63,451 nt of DNA from JBBDWZ01 sp050732575 (lineage in GTDB: Bacteria > Gemmatimonadota > Gemmatimonadetes > Longimicrobiales > RSA9). The notes beneath the pieces are model-generated. The model was not told where the DNA came from and made no database searches. It was given only the letters and a program-made list of their open reading frames with translations. Shown in pieces: positions 41,947-48,480 of the stretch. Numbering within the stretch: position 1 is the stretch's first letter; each line of letters opens with the position of its first letter. The stretch covers positions 1 to 63,451 of the forward strand of contig JBOHRF010000003.1 of assembly GCA_050732575.1 (NCBI GenBank), read 5' to 3'. The position numbers and the translations under genes were made by a program.

Positions 41947-43575
41947 TTACCGGCGCCCGAGTGTCCACTCCGCCACGCTGACGAATTCGCCGCGCGGGTC
42001 CATGATCACGCCCGATACGTCTCGCCGCGCTGCCGCCAGTTCATTGAGCCAGTACATGAACGTGATGGGCTGTTCGCGCTGCAGAAGCTCGGTGATCTCA
42101 GGCCAGATGGCGCGCGCGCGCGCCGGGTCGGTGGCGGCCGCCGCTTGCTCGATCAAGCGGTCCAGCGCAGGCAGCGTGACCGAGCTGCGATTGGTCGACC
42201 CCTGCACATCAGCCAGCCGGGAATGGAAAAGTTGTCGGGGTGCAGCCGCCATCTGGAAGTTGTCCAGCACCCAGTTGGTAAACACGGCATCGAAGTCACG
42301 CGCCACGTGCTGCGCCCGCATGGTCTGAAATTCCAGAACGCGCGGCAGCACATCGGCGCCTACCCGACGCAACTGCGCTTGCAGCATCTCGACCACCGCG
42401 CGGTTCAGTGTGTTGTCGCTGCTGAGCAGGGTGAAGCGAAGGGGCCGACCATCCTTTTCCCGGATGCCGTCATTGTTGGTATCCCGCCAGCCTTCCTGCT
42501 CGAGCAGGCGCATGGACGCCGGCAGATCGTAAGCCAGCGGCTGCACTTCCTTCGGGTAGAGCGGATGCCAGGGCGGTACGGTGCTCGTGGCCATAGCGCC
42601 TTCTCCGGCCAGCAACGCATCGATGATTTCCTGGCGATTGATGCCGAGCGCCAACGCGCGGCGTAATGTGGCACTGGTGAAGGGCGCGCGTTTGTTGTTC
42701 CAACCGATGTAGTAAACTGTGCGTCCGGGAAACGCGTGCAATTGCAGATTGGCGTCTGCCTTGATGTCGCGCGTCTGCTCGGGCAAGACCGGAATGTCCA
42801 CATGCAGTCCACCGGTCTTGAGTTCGGTCAGCATGGTGGACGCCTCGGGAATGACACGCAGCACGACCCGCGCAGCGGCCGGACCGCCCAGTGCTTCCGG
42901 AAAAGCGGGATTCGGTTCCAGCACCAGCCGCTGGTTGGCCTGCCACTGTGAGAACCGGAACGGACCGCTGCCCACCGGCTGACGATTGAAGGGCGCGTTC
43001 TTCAGCTCGGCCGGGGCCACGTTCTGCAGCAAGTGTCGGGGCAGCGGCGCCCACCAGAAATCTTCCAGGGCCTGCGCGTGTGGCCGGGAGAAATGAAAAC
43101 GAATCGTGAAGCTGTCGGTAACTTCTGCGCGATCGACGTCGCCCAGAAAGGCCGAGCCGATAAGAGATGCGGAACTCGGATCCTTGGCCAGATCGAATGT
43201 GAATTTCACATCTTCGGCCGTTACCGGACGGTCATCGTGCCAGCGCACATCGCGGCGCAGCCGCATGATCACACCTGTGTCACCGGTCAGTTCCCAGGAG
43301 TCGGCCAGGTAGGGTCTCACTTCCAGGTTTGCGTCGTACTGGATGAGCGGCGAGTACAGCGCAAAGTTGATGATCTCGCCCGTGTACTGGTCGGTATAGG
43401 TAACTGGATTCAAACCGGCCAGGTCAGCGCGCAGTCCCGTGATGACCGTGCTGCCGGCCGCTCCGCCGCCGGCGCGCTCGCCACCACACGCAAGATGCAG
43501 AAGCGGCAGCAGCAGTGGGAGCAGCACCGCGCGCAGCGCGCCGAGCCGTACCATCGGTCGTCCCTGGTCCCTCAT
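41947..43575 (-). CDS. oppA: Peptide ABC transporter substrate-binding lipoprotein OppA/DppA-like
   Basis: 542 aa. The signal ends in a lipobox (PLLHLAC, Cys at about residue 30). The mature protein is a class C (SBP_bac_5) binding protein, with LYSPLIQYDANLEVRPYLAD, SWELTGDTGVIMRLRRDVRW, TAEDVKFTFDLAKDP, VGSGPFRFSQWQANQRLVLE and PPWHPLYPKEVQPL-like segments. It captures peptides and hands them to OppBC. The gene begins 10 bases after the lplA stop, so it is probably also read from the gcvH promoter. Confidence 0.93.
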   Translation of the reverse strand: MRDQGRPMVRLGALRAVLLPLLLPLLHLACGGERAGGGAAGSTVITGLRADLAGLNPVTYTDQYTGEIINFALYSPLIQYDANLEVRPYLADSWELTGDTGVIMRLRRDVRWHDDRPVTAEDVKFTFDLAKDPSSASLIGSAFLGDVDRAEVTDSFTIRFHFSRPHAQALEDFWWAPLPRHLLQNVAPAELKNAPFNRQPVGSGPFRFSQWQANQRLVLEPNPAFPEALGGPAAARVVLRVIPEASTMLTELKTGGLHVDIPVLPEQTRDIKADANLQLHAFPGRTVYYIGWNNKRAPFTSATLRRALALGINRQEIIDALLAGEGAMATSTVPPWHPLYPKEVQPLAYDLPASMRLLEQEGWRDTNNDGIREKDGRPLRFTLLSSDNTLNRAVVEMLQAQLRRVGADVLPRVLEFQTMRAQHVARDFDAVFTNWVLDNFQMAAAPRQLFHSRLADVQGSTNRSSVTLPALDRLIEQAAAATDPARARAIWPEITELLQREQPITFMYWLNELAAARRDVSGVIMDPRGEFVSVAEWTLGRR

Positions 43576-43585
43576 GGCTCATCCC

Positions 43586-44452
43586 TCACACGCGCCAGGT
43601 CCAGGCCGCGCTTCGATAGTGATCGGTGAGCTCGTGGACACGCGCCAGCTCGATGGAGCCGAGGCAGGCGGGCGCAAGAGCAATGCCGAGTTGTTGCTCG
43701 AAACTGCGGCCAAATACATCGAGTAATTCACGCTGGTCGGGTAGGCGAGGCAAGACGCGACCAAGAGCGGTCGATGACTCCGCGTGCGCGCTCCAGCCGA
43801 ACCACTCATCGGCCATAGATTGATCGCCATCCAGCAGGATGGATCCGTGTTGCAGGATGGTACGCCGCTCATACCGCTGTGCGCTGCCGACCATTTTGCG
43901 GCCGTCCACACCGACTTCGCCGGGCGCACTGCCGGCAAAACAAGAGCCGGCACCGCGAAAACTCGAGCGCGTGCTGTCCGCGGTCAGTGCCGCCGCCGGT
44001 ACGCCCAGGGAAAGCAGACCGCGAAGCAGCGCTTGATTGATGGCTTCATAGGCGGCCCGTGGTGAGCCGAATGTGCTGGCCGGCGCGGCTACGCTGTAGG
44101 TCAGCTCCTGGTCGTGCAGCACAGCCAATCCGCCCGTGGGCCGGCGCACAATGTCCGGGGCCAGCGCTTCGAGCCGGGATTGCTGTGTGCAAGCCGGCTG
44201 ATTGCGGCCCAACGACAGACAGGCTGGCTGCCAACGATAAAAGCGCAAGGCGGGTGGACCGCCACGCTGCACGCGTTCCAGGAGCACGTGATCCACCGCC
44301 ATGTTGAACGCGCCACAACGGGCTTCGGGAAGATCGCTCTGGGTGGCCGCATTCACGACCAGGTGCCACTCGGGGGGATGCGCGTTAGAACTCGTAACTC
44401 TGACCCGGCTCGAGCACGTGCACTTTGGCCCGCTCGCCAACTCGCCGCGCAA
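43586..44452 (-). CDS. Lipoate-protein ligase family protein (LplA/LipM-like)
   Basis: Up to 288 aa; the start is uncertain. TTG codons at 44452 and 44440 overlap the upstream hydrolase gene, and a GTG at 44356 would leave about 256 aa. The domain is a biotin/lipoate ligase type: CGAFNMAVDHVLLERV, ALRFYRWQPACLSLGRNQPA, IVRRPTGGLAVLHDQELTYS and the catalytic Lys in DGRKMVGSAQRYERRTILQH. It attaches or transfers octanoyl/lipoyl groups to carrier domains. The lipoyl acceptor GcvH is encoded two genes upstream in the same run, a sensible substrate. Confidence 0.84.
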   Translation of the reverse strand: MRGELASGPKCTCSSRVRVTSSNAHPPEWHLVVNAATQSDLPEARCGAFNMAVDHVLLERVQRGGPPALRFYRWQPACLSLGRNQPACTQQSRLEALAPDIVRRPTGGLAVLHDQELTYSVAAPASTFGSPRAAYEAINQALLRGLLSLGVPAAALTADSTRSSFRGAGSCFAGSAPGEVGVDGRKMVGSAQRYERRTILQHGSILLDGDQSMADEWFGWSAHAESSTALGRVLPRLPDQRELLDVFGRSFEQQLGIALAPACLGSIELARVHELTDHYRSAAWTWRV

Positions 44453-45077
44453 ACGCGTGCGGGTCCTGCTTGATCAGATCGAAGGTGTTGTAGTGCATGG
44501 GAATGACCGTGCGCGGCGCGATGAACTCGACCGCCCGCACCGCGTCTTCCGGACCCATGGTGTAGTTGTCGCCTATGGGCAGCAGGGCCACGTCCACTTT
44601 GCCTTGCAGCAGTTGCATCTCGATCAAGAGCGCCGTATCGCCCGCATGATACAATCGACCGCCGGCCTGCCCCAGATCGAGCCACCAGCCGCCGGCATGC
44701 GTCGTGTACGTGCCCGCTTCATCGCCCGCCACCTGACCACCATGCATGGCCGGCGTCATCTTGGCGTAGCCAAATGGGAAGTTGTAGCCGCCGCCGATGT
44801 GCAACGAGTGCGCGTTCTGCACGCCCTTGGACTGCGCGAAGGCCACCAGCTCGAACGCGCCCAACAGCGTGGCACCAGTCTTACGGCACAGTGTGACGGC
44901 GTCTCCAAAGTGATCGTAATGGCCGTGGCTGCACAGCACGAAGTCCAGCTTATCGACGTCATCAGTCTTGATGTCAGCCGCTGGATTCTCGTTCAACCAC
45001 GGATCGAACATGAGACGGTAGCCGCTGGCAGTTTGCAGCGTGAAACAGGAATGGCCGTGCCAGGTGAGCCGGTTCAT
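44385..45077 (-). CDS. Metallo-beta-lactamase-fold metal-dependent hydrolase (UPF0173)
   Basis: 230 aa, no signal peptide. The motif SHGHYDHFGD (HxHxDH, about residue 50) with the later GGQVAGDEAGTYTTHAGG, HAGDTALL and PMHYNTFD give the full metal-binding set. The start MNRLTWHGHSCFTLQTASG is the hallmark of UPF0173 hydrolases. Substrate unknown. The ATG overlaps the gcvH stop (ATGA). The 3' end overlaps the likely start of the lipoate ligase. Confidence 0.9.
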   Translation of the reverse strand: MNRLTWHGHSCFTLQTASGYRLMFDPWLNENPAADIKTDDVDKLDFVLCSHGHYDHFGDAVTLCRKTGATLLGAFELVAFAQSKGVQNAHSLHIGGGYNFPFGYAKMTPAMHGGQVAGDEAGTYTTHAGGWWLDLGQAGGRLYHAGDTALLIEMQLLQGKVDVALLPIGDNYTMGPEDAVRAVEFIAPRTVIPMHYNTFDLIKQDPHAFARRVGERAKVHVLEPGQSYEF

Positions 45078-45460
45078 TGTCCAACGTGAGCGGCGTATTC
45101 CGTTGAACCCAGCAGGTGTTCCAGTTCAGCTTCGTCCGTGAGGCGCAGCTTGATCATCCAGCCTTTGCCGTACGGGTCGTTGTTCACCAGCGCCGGGTCG
45201 TTGGTCAACGCCTCATTGATTTCCACGACTTCACCCGAGGCCGGACTGTACAGGTCACTCACCGCCTTCACGGCTTCCACGGTGCCAAAAACATCCTTGC
45301 GTTCAAACCGGTTACCCGGCTGCGGCAACTCGACAAACACGATGTCGCCCAGCTCACCCTGTGCATAGTCCGTGATGCCCACCTGGTAGATGCCGTCGCC
45401 TACCCGTTTCAGGTATTCGTGCTCCTCGGTGTAGAGCAGATCGTCCGGAATCTCTGCCAT
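45074..45460 (-). CDS. gcvH: Glycine cleavage system H protein
   Basis: 128 aa. It carries the lipoyl arm that shuttles aminomethyl groups in glycine cleavage. The lipoylated Lys lies in GTVEAVKAVSDLYSP (about residue 65). DLLYTEEHEYLKRVGDGIYQ at the start and the GELGDIVFVELPQPG segment are typical. No gcvT or gcvP lies in the window. The neighbouring lipoate ligase suggests the operon is organised around lipoyl modification. Upstream, a TAGTAT box at about 45500 on the minus strand may be the promoter -10. Confidence 0.95.
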   Translation of the reverse strand: MAEIPDDLLYTEEHEYLKRVGDGIYQVGITDYAQGELGDIVFVELPQPGNRFERKDVFGTVEAVKAVSDLYSPASGEVVEINEALTNDPALVNNDPYGKGWMIKLRLTDEAELEHLLGSTEYAAHVGQ

Positions 45461-45583
45461 CCGCAGCTCCGTTCAGGGTCACCCGGGCGGGAGAAATACT
45501 AGGCAGGCCGCGCCCGAAGCAAGGGTCCCTCGACCTGCGCCCGGGGCGCGGGCCCGCCCGCAAGCCGGCCGTTCTGTTCGCCG

Positions 45584-45811
45584 CTACAAACCATCATCAT
45601 CGATCTGATTCAATCGTCGAACGATCTCCGTAATGCGGCGCAATTCAGTTTCAATCACACGCAGACTTTCGCGCTGCGCCTCCGGACCTGCGTCCGGGTC
45701 GTCCAACAGCAATCGAACATGGCCAAGCGCAGCCGTGATGGGATTGTTCGCGTCATGTCGGACCTTACGAACCAGTTCCAGCAGGGCTCGGTATTGTTGC
45801 TCATCAACCAT
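45584..45811 (-). CDS. Stand-alone histidine-kinase DHp-like (HisKA) small protein
   Basis: 75 aa. The sequence is a single helical hairpin of the HisKA type. The H-box reads VRKVRHDANNPITAALGHVR, with a candidate phospho-His and the usual Asn-Asn-Pro, followed by ESLRVIETELRRITEIVRRL. There is no ATPase domain, no sensor and no membrane segment, so it cannot phosphorylate itself. It may act as a phosphotransfer or dimerisation partner. The ATG has GGAG 5 bases upstream (45815-45819). A GC-rich palindrome lies between it and gcvH. Confidence 0.75.
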   Translation of the reverse strand: MVDEQQYRALLELVRKVRHDANNPITAALGHVRLLLDDPDAGPEAQRESLRVIETELRRITEIVRRLNQIDDDGL

Positions 45812-45947
45812 TTAGCTCCAACCTTTCCAGCATACCATCAAGGTAAGAGACCTCGGCCGGGCCGGGACCGGCAAGAGCACGATGCTTGCGGAAACATTCG
45901 TTGGGAGCGAGAGTAGTACTTGCGAACGCCCAAACGTTCCCCTAACG

Positions 45948-46024
45948 AAGGAGGTGATCCCTTGGCCAGTTCGAGTTCTTTCCGTAACCCGACACGGGCA
46001 AGCGATCGCCTGATCGGCGCCTAG
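45948..46024 (+). CDS. Possible 20-residue leader peptide behind an extreme Shine-Dalgarno site
   Basis: AAGGAGGTGATCC at 45948-45960 is a perfect 13-base complement to the 3' tail of bacterial 16S rRNA. Seven bases after its GGAGG core a TTG at 45962 opens a 20-codon frame (MASSSSFRNPTRASDRLIGA) ending in TAG at 46022-46024. The peptide is hydrophilic, so a type I toxin is unlikely. The frame lies in the 5' half of the large RNA stem described next, so translation would prevent that stem forming. Whether the peptide itself matters is unknown; the site could also be a ribosome-binding decoy. Confidence 0.45.
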
Positions 46025-46140
46025 CCGAACACGCGAGGACAAATGTCCGCAGACGTCGGGTGCCGATCGCAGGCATCGCGTCGGGTTGCGGAAATGCATT
46101 GAGAGGTCATCGGACTCCGGTTCGATGGCCTCTCGCGTTT
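45983..46140 (+). ncRNA. Long structured RNA followed by a terminator-like hairpin
   Basis: The main stem pairs 45983-45993 with 46080-46090 (11 bp), 46002-46006 with 46075-46079 (5 bp), 46008-46012 with 46070-46074 (5 bp) and 46013-46021 with 46059-46067 (9 bp). Bulges are 8, 1 and 2 bases long, and a GGAC-AAAT-GTCC hairpin sits at the tip. A second hairpin, GAGAGGTCATCG with CGATGGCCTCTC (46101-46112 with 46123-46134), follows, then GCGTTT. The pattern does not match tmRNA, SRP RNA or RNase P. It could be a leader of the gene at 46257 or an independent RNA; a 6S-like RNA cannot be excluded. Confidence 0.55.
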
Positions 46141-46256
46141 CAGCACGGAACCATTGTGCGCGGCTCTCGGGCGTCGGATTCTCATACCTGCCAGGCATGA
46201 TCCGGAGGTGCTTCATCCATCGGGGCAGCAAGATACTGGAAGCCTTACACCGGGGT

Positions 46257-46865
46257 GTGCGTTGCTTTATGGGCCCCGGGCTATCGCTCGGCATCGTGCT
46301 GGTGCTCACGGCGTTTGCCATTCCGCACGCGCTGCATGCGCAGCGAGACACGCTGCCCGCACTTCCGGATTCCGCCTACCTGATGCTGACCCTCGAGCTG
46401 GCCATTGAGGGCACGTTCTACGTGAACCAGATCCGCCTTTTCAGCGCGAACGAGCGACGCGTCACGGTCATGCACGAATTGCGTGATGTGGAAGTGGAAG
46501 GCTGTCTGTTCCGCTGGCGGCATCGCACTCGGATCTTCGAGGACCGTGCAGCACTCGGCAGAATGCGCGAGACACGCGTGCCCCTCAAGGCGCTCGATTT
46601 GGACCGTATGATCGTGCGCCCCGCCTTGCCCGGCAGTGGCAGCCGTTTCGATCCCCAGCCCTATGAAATCGTCGGCTATGCCAGCCAACGACGCACGCGT
46701 CCCATCGTGTCAGTCGATATGGACAGTGGATTGCAAAACCGCGACTGGACCTTCGCCATTCCCGTGCGCGAAGAAGAGGCCGCGCGTCGCTTGTCTGCAG
46801 CACTGATCGAGGCCGGCCGACGCTGTGACACCTGGCGGACGGCACCCTTACCCGTGATTCGCTGA
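46257..46865 (+). CDS. Hypothetical secreted protein
   Basis: About 202 aa from GTG 46257, or 198 aa from ATG 46269; an ATG at 46197 is also in frame. The GTG start adds an Arg before the hydrophobic core, giving a proper signal peptide (MRCFMGPGLSLGIVLVLTAF, cleavage near LHA-Q). The mature protein is beta-rich (YLMLTLELAIEGTFYVNQIR, RRVTVMHELRDVEVEGCLFR, RPIVSVDMDSGLQNRDW). No family was recognised. It follows the structured leader RNA and may be controlled by it. Confidence 0.6.
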   Translation: MRCFMGPGLSLGIVLVLTAFAIPHALHAQRDTLPALPDSAYLMLTLELAIEGTFYVNQIRLFSANERRVTVMHELRDVEVEGCLFRWRHRTRIFEDRAALGRMRETRVPLKALDLDRMIVRPALPGSGSRFDPQPYEIVGYASQRRTRPIVSVDMDSGLQNRDWTFAIPVREEEAARRLSAALIEAGRRCDTWRTAPLPVIR

Positions 46866-46870
46866 CCTGC

Positions 46871-47131
46871 GGGGCGTAGCGGGCGTGTCGGGCGTGTCGG
46901 GCGTATCGGGCGTGTCGGGCGTGTCGGGCGTATCGAGAAAACAATCCAGATTCAATGAGCGACTGCACTTGATCTGCAACTGCATCTACAACTGCATCGG
47001 CATCTGCAACTACATTGGCATCGGCGTCGGAGCGTTGATGCTCTGAGAGGCTTCGCTTCATCCCGAAACGCCCGACACGCCCGACACGCCCGTCACTTCC
47101 GTCACTCCCATCACGCCCGACTCGCCCGTAG
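46871..47131. repeat. Palindrome of CGGGCGTGT nonamers enclosing a hexamer array
   Basis: The left arm (46871-46933) has seven nonamers, mostly CGGGCGTGT or CGGGCGTAT. The right arm (47059-47131) has seven of the reverse complement, several diverged. Between them, 46975-47034 is a second array of ten 6-base units (TGCAAC, TGCATC, TACAAC, GGCATC and variants). Together they fill the 354-base gap before the acyl-CoA dehydrogenase. No gene is seen. Confidence 0.88.
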
Positions 47132-47219
47132 CATTACGGATCGTGCTGGCCGTGAGTGGGCGACCGAATTAGCTTGCTGTCTGCAGCATTCTCCGAATTC
47201 CCCAGGAGTTTTCACGATC

Positions 47220-48389
47220 ATGGCACTCGTGGTGCCCGAAGCTGCGCCGCAGCCGCTCACGGTTCTCACAGAAGAAGAAACAATGTTCCGCGAAACGGTT
47301 CGCCAGTTCGCGGAAGAAACCATTGCGCCCCGTGCCCGTCACATGGATGAAGCGGCGCAGATGGACGCCGATCTCATCGCACTGCTCTTTCAGCTCGGGC
47401 TCATGGGGGTTGAGATCCCCGAGGCGTGGGGTGGCGCAGGCTCCTCCTTTTTCAATTCGGTTCTGGTGGTGGAGGAGTTGTCCCGCATCGACCCGAGCGT
47501 GGGTGTGCTGGTCGACGTCCAGAACACGCTGGTCAACAATTGTGTGCTGCGCTGGGGCAGCGAAGAGCAAAAGGCTCAGTTTCTGCCCAACCTGGCCCAA
47601 CAGGTGGTGGGTGCGTATGCGCTTTCCGAGGCAGGCTCGGGCTCGGATGCGTTTGCGTTGCGCACGCGCGCGCACGATGAAGGTCATGCCTGGCGGCTGG
47701 AGGGGCGCAAACTCTGGATCACCAATGGTGCCGAAGCCGGCCTGTTCATCATGTTCGCCAACGTCAGTCCGGAAGCGGGCTACCGTGGCATAACCGCGTT
47801 TCTGGTTGAGCGCGACACACCTGGCTTTTCGGTGGGCAAGAAGGAAGACAAGCTGGGCATCCGGGCCTCGTCCACAGTGGAGTTGGTCATGGACGGCTGC
47901 CTGGTCCGGAAGTCCCACGTTTTGGGCGCCGTCGGCCAGGGCTACAAAATCGCCATCGAGACCCTGAACGAAGGGCGAATCGGCATTGGCGCACAGATGC
48001 TGGGGCTGGCCCAGGGCGCGCTCGACCACACGCTGCGCTACGTTCAGGAACGCGAGCAGTTCCAGCGCAAGGTGGCCGACTTCCAGGGTGTGCAGTTCCA
48101 GCTTGCTCAAATGTGGACTGAACTGGAAGCAACTCGCCTGCTGGTCTACAACGCGGCCCGTCTGAAGGATGCCGGCCAGCCGTTCATCGTAGAAGCCGCC
48201 ATCGCCAAGCTCTACGCCTCACAAGCCGCGCAGCGCATTGCATCGTCCTGCATCGATTTGCATGGCGGCTACGGCTTCACCCGCGAGTACCCGGTTGAGA
48301 AACTGTACCGTGACGCCAAGATCGGCACGATCTATGAGGGAACCAGCAACATGCAGCTGCAGACGATTGCCAAGTACATCTTGCGCTGA
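47220..48389 (+). CDS. Acyl-CoA dehydrogenase (short/branched-chain type)
   Basis: 389 aa. It oxidises acyl-CoA to enoyl-CoA with FAD. The family landmarks are YALSEAGSGSDAFALRT, WITNGAEAGLFIMFAN, REQFQRKVADFQGVQFQLAQ, DLHGGYGFTREYPVEKLYRD and the catalytic Glu in TIYEGTSNMQLQTIAKYIL. The substrate class (butyryl or 2-methyl-branched) is judged from the EGTSN and length; exact specificity is uncertain. ATG at 47220, with CAGGAG about 10 bases upstream. It is followed by a second, longer acyl-CoA dehydrogenase. Confidence 0.93.
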   Translation: MALVVPEAAPQPLTVLTEEETMFRETVRQFAEETIAPRARHMDEAAQMDADLIALLFQLGLMGVEIPEAWGGAGSSFFNSVLVVEELSRIDPSVGVLVDVQNTLVNNCVLRWGSEEQKAQFLPNLAQQVVGAYALSEAGSGSDAFALRTRAHDEGHAWRLEGRKLWITNGAEAGLFIMFANVSPEAGYRGITAFLVERDTPGFSVGKKEDKLGIRASSTVELVMDGCLVRKSHVLGAVGQGYKIAIETLNEGRIGIGAQMLGLAQGALDHTLRYVQEREQFQRKVADFQGVQFQLAQMWTELEATRLLVYNAARLKDAGQPFIVEAAIAKLYASQAAQRIASSCIDLHGGYGFTREYPVEKLYRDAKIGTIYEGTSNMQLQTIAKYILR

Positions 48390-48404
48390 GCGCTTCGCGC
48401 TCAG

Positions 48405-48480
48405 CGGGAGTTTCGGGCGTAGCGGGTGTAACGGGCGTAGCGGGGAGGGAAGTCGGGCGTAACGGGCATCGGGAACGGAC
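48405..48480 (+). repeat. Direct CGGGCGTAG-type nonamers between two acyl-CoA dehydrogenase genes
   Basis: CGGGAGTTT, CGGGCGTAG, CGGGTGTAA, CGGGCGTAG, a 13-base variant, CGGGCGTAA and a tail CGGGAACGGAC fill the gap. This is the same unit family as at 13558 and 46871 but in one orientation only. Just before it, TGAGCGC-TTC-GCGCTCA (48387-48403) is a hairpin that starts at the stop codon. Confidence 0.85.

Noticed and set aside
45947..45960. Possible 16S rRNA 3' end on the minus strand
   Set aside because: Only 13-14 bases match the rRNA tail; the sequence before it shows no further 16S similarity. It is better read as a plus-strand Shine-Dalgarno site.
46112..46130. GGTTCGAT motif resembling a tRNA or tmRNA T-loop
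   Set aside because: The flanking five bases on each side do not form a T-stem, there is no acceptor stem and no CCA-like 3' end. The bases fit a simple hairpin loop instead.
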